Source: Synanceia verrucosa (Eukaryota; Chordata; Actinopteri; Perciformes; Synanceiidae). From it: 64,000 bases of DNA. The notes under the pieces are model-generated. The model had not been told where the DNA came from. It was given only the letters and a program-made list of their open reading frames with translations, and ran no database searches. Shown here in pieces: positions 57,587 through 64,000 of this stretch. Where the stretch lies: contig CM056553.1 in assembly GCA_029721515.1 (NCBI GenBank), positions 3,175,001 to 3,239,000 on the forward strand, in the 5' to 3' direction. Made by a program: the position numbers and the translations under genes. How positions within the stretch are numbered: position 1 is the stretch's first letter; each line of letters opens with the position of its first letter.

Positions 57587-58925
57587 ATAAAGCCTCCTGG
57601 AGCAAGTTAGCTTAGCTTAGCATAAAGACTGGACTTTGTACAGAATCAGACAACCAGCTCGCCCAAAAATCGCCAATCAGCACATTAAATATAAACAACA
57701 AAAACATGATGGTTATCTGCTGGGCTACTTCTTGGCAAACAGCTGAAACTGCACGATGCTAAATGTCACATAACATCATGGTTAAGTGGAGAATTTACAC
57801 TGTTACACATAGTTTGTGTGCTCTGAAGGTGCTCGTAGGTGGACTGTGTTACCCAAGATATTTTTATTCTATATTCACTCAGATATCAGGCCTCTCATTT
57901 ATCTCCCAGCAATAGAACAAGGTTATTGCCAAACATGTCAGACTATTGCTTTAAGCTCTAAATTTGGTATTACAGAGCAACCGAAGCACAGAAAGCGACC
58001 TTCAGGAATAAATACTCCACCGTACCACCCACAGTTTGAATGACGAGCGAACAAACAAGAAGATGGTCGCATGTATTCCCACTTTTAACACACACTTCAA
58101 ACACCACGGTGTTTCCTGAAAGCTGTGGTCGTCCTCCACAGAGGGCGACACACCGTCACTTTGTGTGATTCATTGTTTAATTGTAGGAGTTGAACTGCTC
58201 CAGTCACGATGGCGGTGGGGACGCCAGGCGGCCACCCACCTCTGTTTCATCCTCCTCAGTTTGAAATAATAAAAAACATAATAGCACGACAGCCAGCCCG
58301 CCTCCGCCTGCTCATCAGACCGTGAAATTATCCCAGTTAGTCGGTAGAGATGAAGGGGCTGCTGAGGACAAACACAGCCTAACAGAAAGCCGCCACACAC
58401 ACACGTTGGCATCACGTGACGCCCGGCAATTCCTCTGTGATGTCATGTTTTATTTGTGCCTCGTCAGAGTTGAGCTGAGGTCACGAAAACCGCCGGCACT
58501 GACGACATGAAACAAAGTGAGCTGGATAAGAAGACAGATGTTGACATCTGGTATCAGGCAGTTACTGATGCTTGAAGACAGGCATCAAGGGCAGAAGGTT
58601 AAAAGTGTAATTACAGCGAGGCTCAAAACCAAAACGCTCTAAATGACCTACAAGATAATGCTGCTATAACAGCCTCACACTTTCCTCCAGATGTTTGAAA
58701 GTGACTGCAGGAACTTGACCCTGACAGCTACATGACACACTAATACATGTTTATGTCTTACGTCCACATTTCCCCTGCGTTATAAAACACCAAAAGCACA
58801 GAGATTTAATGTCCTTGACTGATTCATGACGCACTTTATGATCTATGACACTTTTCCAGAGGAAAGCAAACATCCACCGTCATTATAGTGTGATGAACAG
58901 TGGTTCAGGCATATTTAAACAGTAT
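57587..58925. other. Upstream flank of the pcgf3 5' exon, no gene recognised
   Basis: No exon is recognised. The segment 58190-58500 is richer in CpG than its surroundings (GATGGCGGTGGGGACGCCAG, AAACCGCCGGCACTGACG). It could belong to a promoter, but there is no other support. Confidence 0.3.
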
Positions 58926-59401
58926 TAGGTCTGGGTATCGATTCAGATTTTCCAGATCGATTTGATTTGATATTACAAGTTCCCAATTTGATTCAATATC
59001 GATTGCCACTATATTTTACCTTCCCGTTGTATGTTTTGCATATTACTTATTATTACCAACCCATCATTTTCTTCCAACTTGTTAAACCCGAAATTCACCA
59101 GCTTTTAAACTCGTCAGCGGTGCTCTGAGAGTTGGACTTGCTTCCGCCATGTTTGCTTGACTGCTAGCGGTAACATCTCTCGAGATCGTTCCGAGGAAAG
59201 CGGTGGAAAGCAGCGCTAAACGCTGATCACACAATACTAGCAGGGTTGATACTTCAGGCTGCTTCTCCACACGTCCAATGAAGAAAAAAAACACTCAACT
59301 TAAAAGATCGATCTTTGGATTTTATGAATCAATTATGAACCATTTAAAGGGAAATAGATTAAAATCGATAAATTGATGTTTTTGAACCCAACCCTAATTA
59401 T
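58926..59401. mobile_element. hAT-like MITE (TAGGTCTGGGTATCGATT terminus)
   Basis: It starts TAGGTCTGGGTATCGATT and ends ATTGATGTTTTTGAACCCAA then CCCTAATTAT. Flanks AACAGTAT (58918-58925) and AGCAGTAT (59402-59409) agree at 7 of 8 positions. It contains CTTCCGCCATGTTTGCTTG and TCTCGAGATCG. Its right end shares TTTAAAGGGAAATAGATTAA with the last bases of the window. Confidence 0.65.
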
Positions 59402-60798
59402 AGCAGTATGGTATTCTTCAAACAGTGCTAAAGCTACAATTTGAGGGTTTTAAAACAAATGAAGAACACTGTAATCAAGTATCAATTAATTGATCAGTTA
59501 GTCTACAAGGTGAAAAATGATTTTTAACAAATCACACATTAAAAGAAAAACACCCAACAGACACATTTGACAATCTGGAACCAGTGAAAATTTGCCCTTT
59601 TTGCTTATAAATATCTAAATCAATTCCAAAAAAACAGCTGAAGAATTTTCTGTTGACTAATAGATTAATAGACGAGCATTCAGTCATGTCTGATGTCCTT
59701 TCAAACCACAGATCACAACAAGTGAATGTGGGCACAGTCACATCACCCAGTAGGTTTTACTGGCTGCAGTTTTGAAGCCTCAAGTTCTTCATTCCGGCCG
59801 TCGCCATCTTGGTTTTTTGCAACCAGAGAACCATGAGAGGATGGAACTAAGTCAACTGAGCACTGATGAAATCTTTAGGCATCCAAAATGTAACAATTAA
59901 CTTTCATTCATTTAAAAAAAGGAGTTACAGATGAAAAAAACTGGATAACTTCAAGATCGAGCGACACAACGGTAGTGACCTGTCAATCAGCAGGTAGCAG
60001 TGCCCTAAAGCATCCCCCGCTTTAAGATCTGTTTGCCTCTAAATAGGACCATAATTTACTGAACATCATGCTGTAATAAAGAAGATTTGGAACTAGAGAC
60101 TGAGAAAATAAACTCATGTTTATAGTGTTTACTGAGGGAATAAATCAAAAGAGAAGTAGGATCAACTTGACTGCTTGATCTCTAAATAGAGTGAATATTA
60201 AAATATGACAATATGAACTTTGAGTTGTGATGACACCAAACAGACTTCTCAAAAAGGTCTTTTGAAAAAGTATTTGTTCAGTTTCTGATGTTGACCCACT
60301 GCTGGATAATGCTGCAGACAAATGTATATGTCTCATCTTTGATATATACTGTACATACAGAAGATAAGACACAAAAGATAGCAAAGCACCTCTGGGTTCA
60401 GTTCAGTTCAGAGCTGAACGCTGCATTCAGGGTCATTTAAGGACGGCAGTTCATTGAAAGCCAGACGATACATTAAAGTGACAGCCTGCATCCGCTGCAA
60501 TACACAGCCTGTTTTCACCAGTGTGCTGGAGATCTGCTGTGTCTGTTCCCAATCTGATGTTAGACAGAGCTACAGACTAATACCATCTCACTGGATTAAT
60601 TAACCACCATCATTTCCTGCCCGTCGCAACTGTCAGCGAGGAAAAAAAAAATGTACACATTCATAGCAGGCCCGTAACACTGATTATTTTCATCATTGAT
60701 TATTTTCTCATTTAATCAATTAGATGTTTGGTTGACAAGCGTCTCCCAAAGCTCAAGATGATATTCTCACATTTTGTTTTGTCCATAACTCAAAGATA
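59402..60798. other. Intergenic, possible conserved block
   Basis: No gene is recognised. Positions 60420-60640 have balanced composition and AATTAATTAACC-type cores, unlike the flanks, and could be conserved non-coding sequence. The minus-strand frames here lack domains. Confidence 0.25.
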
Positions 60799-61287
60799 CA
60801 GGGTTCTTGAACCATTTTAAAGGTCAAATTTAATACTTTTTAAGACCGCAACAAATCTAATTTAAGACCCAAAAATGTCATCAGATTGATGATTTGGTAG
60901 AAAAAGAGTCAATTTGTTGTAGGGCCTGTCCACTATGGACTTTCTGAGGCCAATGCTGATATCGATATTTAGCAGCGAAAAAAAAAAAATCTGATAACCG
61001 ATTAATCTCTGCTAAGAATTTTACACTTGCAACAACGATATAAACTGAAGGCATAACACTTAACCTTTTTTCTACAACTTTAATGTCACAACTTTAAGGA
61101 GCAAAGAAGTGAACTTTGGGAACAAAATAGTGCGCAAAATTGCAGTAAATCTGTTATCCTATTGGTATTAAACACACTATCTGAAAATTTAATACCTACA
61201 GCAAATTTACAATAAATTTAAGACAATTTAAGACCTTAATTACCCAGATTTTGATTTAAGACTTTTTAAGGAACCACGAGAACCCTG
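60799..61287 (+). mobile_element. Family B repeat, copy 7, both termini preserved
   Basis: The best-preserved copy: it begins CAGGGTTCTTGAACCATTTT and ends GGAACCACGAGAACCCTG, so CAGGGTTCTYG is inverted at the two ends. It carries the full internal order, including TTAAGACCCAAAAATGTCAT and AACACTTAACCTTTTTTC. No matching 8-bp flank was found. No frame. Confidence 0.82.
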
Positions 61288-62068
61288 AATTATTCAGTTT
61301 ACTATCACAGAGTAAAGAAACACAGAACTTTGACTTTTTCTTTTTTTTTATCGATAATAAAATAATTATTGATTAATTTCCTAATACACAACTTACAGTT
61401 TTTACATCGTACAACCACACAAATAGTTTTTGTTTCATTGTTTTCTCAGAGATGAAGGACTAATAACTGCTGTCTCTCATCTATTTGGGAGTATTTTCCA
61501 TAAATGAACTGCTTGTTCAGTAACCAGAAGGTTATTTCCACTGAATCACCTGGAGCCACACTCTACATTATCTCCATGTATCTATCAAAGAGTAAGAAGC
61601 TGATGCTGTCTGGCAGCTGATCTAAGTCTGTAAACTTCAGCGCTGACAGTAAAGTTTAAAGAGGGTTTTGTGACCATTTGTTCCCTGTTAAATAACAACA
61701 GCAGATATGACTTGTCACTGTTTAAAGAGCTCTCACTGATCTGTTTCCTAAAGCTGAGTGTTTTAAACATTTAAAGACATATAAAAATCAGATAACAATT
61801 ATCATTATAATCTGTTGACTTTCATTTAACTTTATCGTTTGAGCTATAAGATATCAGAAAGCAGTGAAAAGGTCAAGGGTGACATCTTTGCAGAAGAAAA
61901 CAGCAAATATTCATGTTTGAGAAGCTGCAACTGAAGAAATAAAGGTGACACAAAACACATTAATATATGAATAAAATTTTTCGGCAGATTTTTTTTTTTT
62001 TTTTTAAATCAGAGCGAAGATAATTTCACCATCAGTCTATGTCAAGAAATCCCATTTCTTCCTATGAA

Positions 62069-62466
62069 GTCTTTGAGTGCTAAAGATGTATACATCTTTC
62101 CTTTTTCAAGAGGGCGCTCTCACACAACCTGTGAGTAATACTGGGGCTTCTGGGATTTGTAGTTGGGACATAAGGGACGGTATACACCAGAGATCAAAGC
62201 AGGAAGTGGAGACGATCGAGATTAGAGAGCAAAACAAACAGAATCTGGACAAAAAGTGGTGATTTTGGTGAAAGTGTCCTCTACTCTACCTCTGATAAAA
62301 CAAGAATGGAACAAGGTAAAAACAAACATTTTTTTCATGATGAAATAGAGAGTCTCTTCTTTCACTTGAGCTATTCAGTGTTTTCAGAGACATAGTACTA
62401 AATATTCTGTGGGTCTAGAAATATGACGTCATATGTCATAAAAAGCGCTGGCATTAAGTGAGTTAA
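62069..62466 (+). mobile_element. Family A MITE, copy 12
   Basis: Left terminus GTCTTTGAGTGCTAAAGATG with a short TGTATACATC palindrome and a lost TTAA. The core from AGAGGGCGCTCTCACACAAC onward is complete. The right terminus GGCATTAAGTGAGTTAA ends at 62466. A 61-residue frame (62077-62262) is inside. Confidence 0.9.
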
Positions 62467-63198
62467 GAGTCAGCAGCTGATGTGTGGTGCTGCTATAGTG
62501 AACAGTAGCTGCAGTGATTCACGGTGAAGCTGTGGGTTCATCGTCACGCATCCTCCCACTGAAACCTGTCAGGCAGCTGCCCACAAAGCCACTGAAAAAC
62601 ACTCAGAAACCAGTCGCTCTGGTTTCACCAATCATGAATTAACCACAACATAATATCACAACCGCCGTATTTCCTCACGTGTTGGATCCTGGTAAACGGC
62701 CGCGAGAAAACACTTCAACAAAACAACAGAAAGCTGATCTGGAAAACTCAAGTTGATGAATGGTGACAGCTAACTTTTCATTATGTACTGTGTGCCTGGA
62801 GATTGTTTATTTAGGCCCCTGAAGGAGCCACAATGTGATTGAAGGGATAAGGAGAAATATTGGTTGCTGATACTTTTGTGAAATAGAGAATGCTCTCTTT
62901 GGACCTCAAAAAAAAAAAAAAACACACCAAATGAGACAAACAAAAGAAAGAACAAATCTCTCACAACCCGACATGATGAGGGCAGCTTTCATTTTTAAGG
63001 GTTCACAAGATTAAAAAGTTGAACCGTCCACCTAACTCAACCCCCCATACTTCAAAACGTTCCTTAAGTACTTCATTATAGATGCTATATGCATATTTTT
63101 GAACAGTCTTTGGTAAATAAATGCATGAGGCTAATCTTTACTGGAGATTGTTACCCTCTAGTCGCTTTAGATCATGAAGGAAAAACAACAGTTGAAAG
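62467..63198. other. Intergenic, no gene recognised
   Basis: Around 62660-62700 the minus strand reads TTTTCTCGCGGCCGTT and CACGTG lies close by. This is a CpG-containing patch that could be promoter-like, but no exon or other support is visible. Confidence 0.2.
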
Positions 63199-64000
63199 TA
63201 GGGCTGGGTACCGAACTTTGAACGAAAAGCTCTAATCCTTTTGGGTATCAAAAAATGAATCATCTTTTGTTGCCAAATTCTGATACGCAGGTGTCTGCAT
63301 AAGAGCAAGCTGCTCTTAGATGTCACAATGGACGGGGGGGACATGTCCCCTTCATGGAGACACTGATCCGTCCCCCCACTTTCCCAGCATAAGGAGACAA
63401 ACATTGCCGGTAAAACAGAGGATTAATGCCTGGCGTCTGTATGTTTAGCTTCATGGTGCGTTCAAGTTGTACATGAATGTCAGAATTTCCATGCTCCAAG
63501 TCAGAATTTAAATCAGAATCCTCTGTGAAGTCAGCTGTCTAACTCAGAAAGTCAGATTAATTTCACCAACCAGACAGAGAACTCATGCTATCTGCTACTG
63601 ATGTAAACAGTAGCTACATGTTTTGTTGTACATCTGTAAGGCTGGAAGAGCTGGGAGCACTAAAATATGAGGTTAAGATGATCTGAGCTCCAAGTTCTGA
63701 CTTCCTGTGAACACACCATAAAGCAAACTCTCACTCCCCAGGGTCCTAAAGAGGAGGTGATAGCAACCTGTGCCTGCTGATCATCATCAGACCATCGTCT
63801 AGCAGGTCTACCATGATAAAGACCAAATTACACAAAAATAACCCATTGAATTGAAATCATAAAATAGCAATAACAATAATAATGAGTAATAATAAGGAAG
63901 ATTAAAGACTAAATCACACAAAAATAACTTATTGAGTTCGTTCTGGAACTGGAATCAAAACAAAGGTACTGAAATTGGCATTTAAAGGGAAATAGATTAA
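63199..64000. mobile_element. hAT-like MITE of the GGGCTGGGTA type, cut by the window end
   Basis: It starts TAGGGCTGGGTACCGAAC at 63199. The final bases include TTTAAAGGGAAATAGATTAA, also present near the right end of the 58926-59401 element (59342-59361). The inner sequence differs, so the 800 bp may include a second insertion. The true right end lies outside the window. Confidence 0.5.

Noticed and set aside
58190..58500. CpG-containing patch as the pcgf3 promoter
   Set aside because: Only composition and two GCCGCC/GGCGGT-like motifs support it. No first exon with a donor could be defined.
1..64000. CRISPR arrays, operons, prophage or viral sequence
   Set aside because: The window is vertebrate nuclear DNA. 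No spaced direct-repeat array, bacterial gene layout or viral protein was seen. The repeats are transposons and microsatellites.

Overview
The window looks like a stretch of a ray-finned (teleost) fish nuclear genome. It is AT-rich and contains one intron-split vertebrate gene. Microsatellites and short DNA transposons are dense (piggyBac-like, hAT-like, Tc1/Sleeping Beauty-like), which is typical of fish. No bacterial, viral or organellar gene was recognised.

The only gene I can assemble with confidence is pcgf3 on the minus strand. It encodes a Polycomb RING-finger subunit of a variant PRC1 complex. Eight coding exons run from 51754 down to 33265. All introns are GT-AG and all phases match. 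They give a complete 241-residue protein with an intact C3HC4 RING and a C-terminal RAWUL domain. A probable non-coding 5' exon lies at 57189-57082. A long, largely transposon-free 3' UTR probably runs to a poly(A) signal near 28051. The gene therefore occupies about 28-57 kb. Its first exon and promoter were not identified.

Positions 1-28 kb, downstream of pcgf3, hold no assembled gene. There are piggyBac-like MITE copies, an inverted-repeat element near 5.4-6.1 kb, a TTAA MITE at 8.1 kb, a hAT MITE with a perfect 8-bp target duplication at 10.85-11.52 kb, a palindromic CCAAT-rich array near 20.5-20.9 kb, a broken Tc1-like transposon at 25.25-26.28 kb, and two exon-like fragments on the minus strand (2545-2666 and about 21.4-21.5 kb). 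Positions 57-64 kb, upstream of the 5' exon, hold more MITEs and no recognised coding exon.

Two repeat families dominate. Family A is a roughly 0.2-0.5 kb TTAA-flanked piggyBac-like MITE with at least 12 copies. Family B is a roughly 0.45 kb CAGGGTT-ended hAT-like repeat with 7 copies, all in the same orientation, which is antisense to pcgf3 for those inside the gene. The most interesting gene-level observation is that the RING-encoding exon of pcgf3 sits between a UG tract abutting its acceptor and a complementary CA tract just past its donor.
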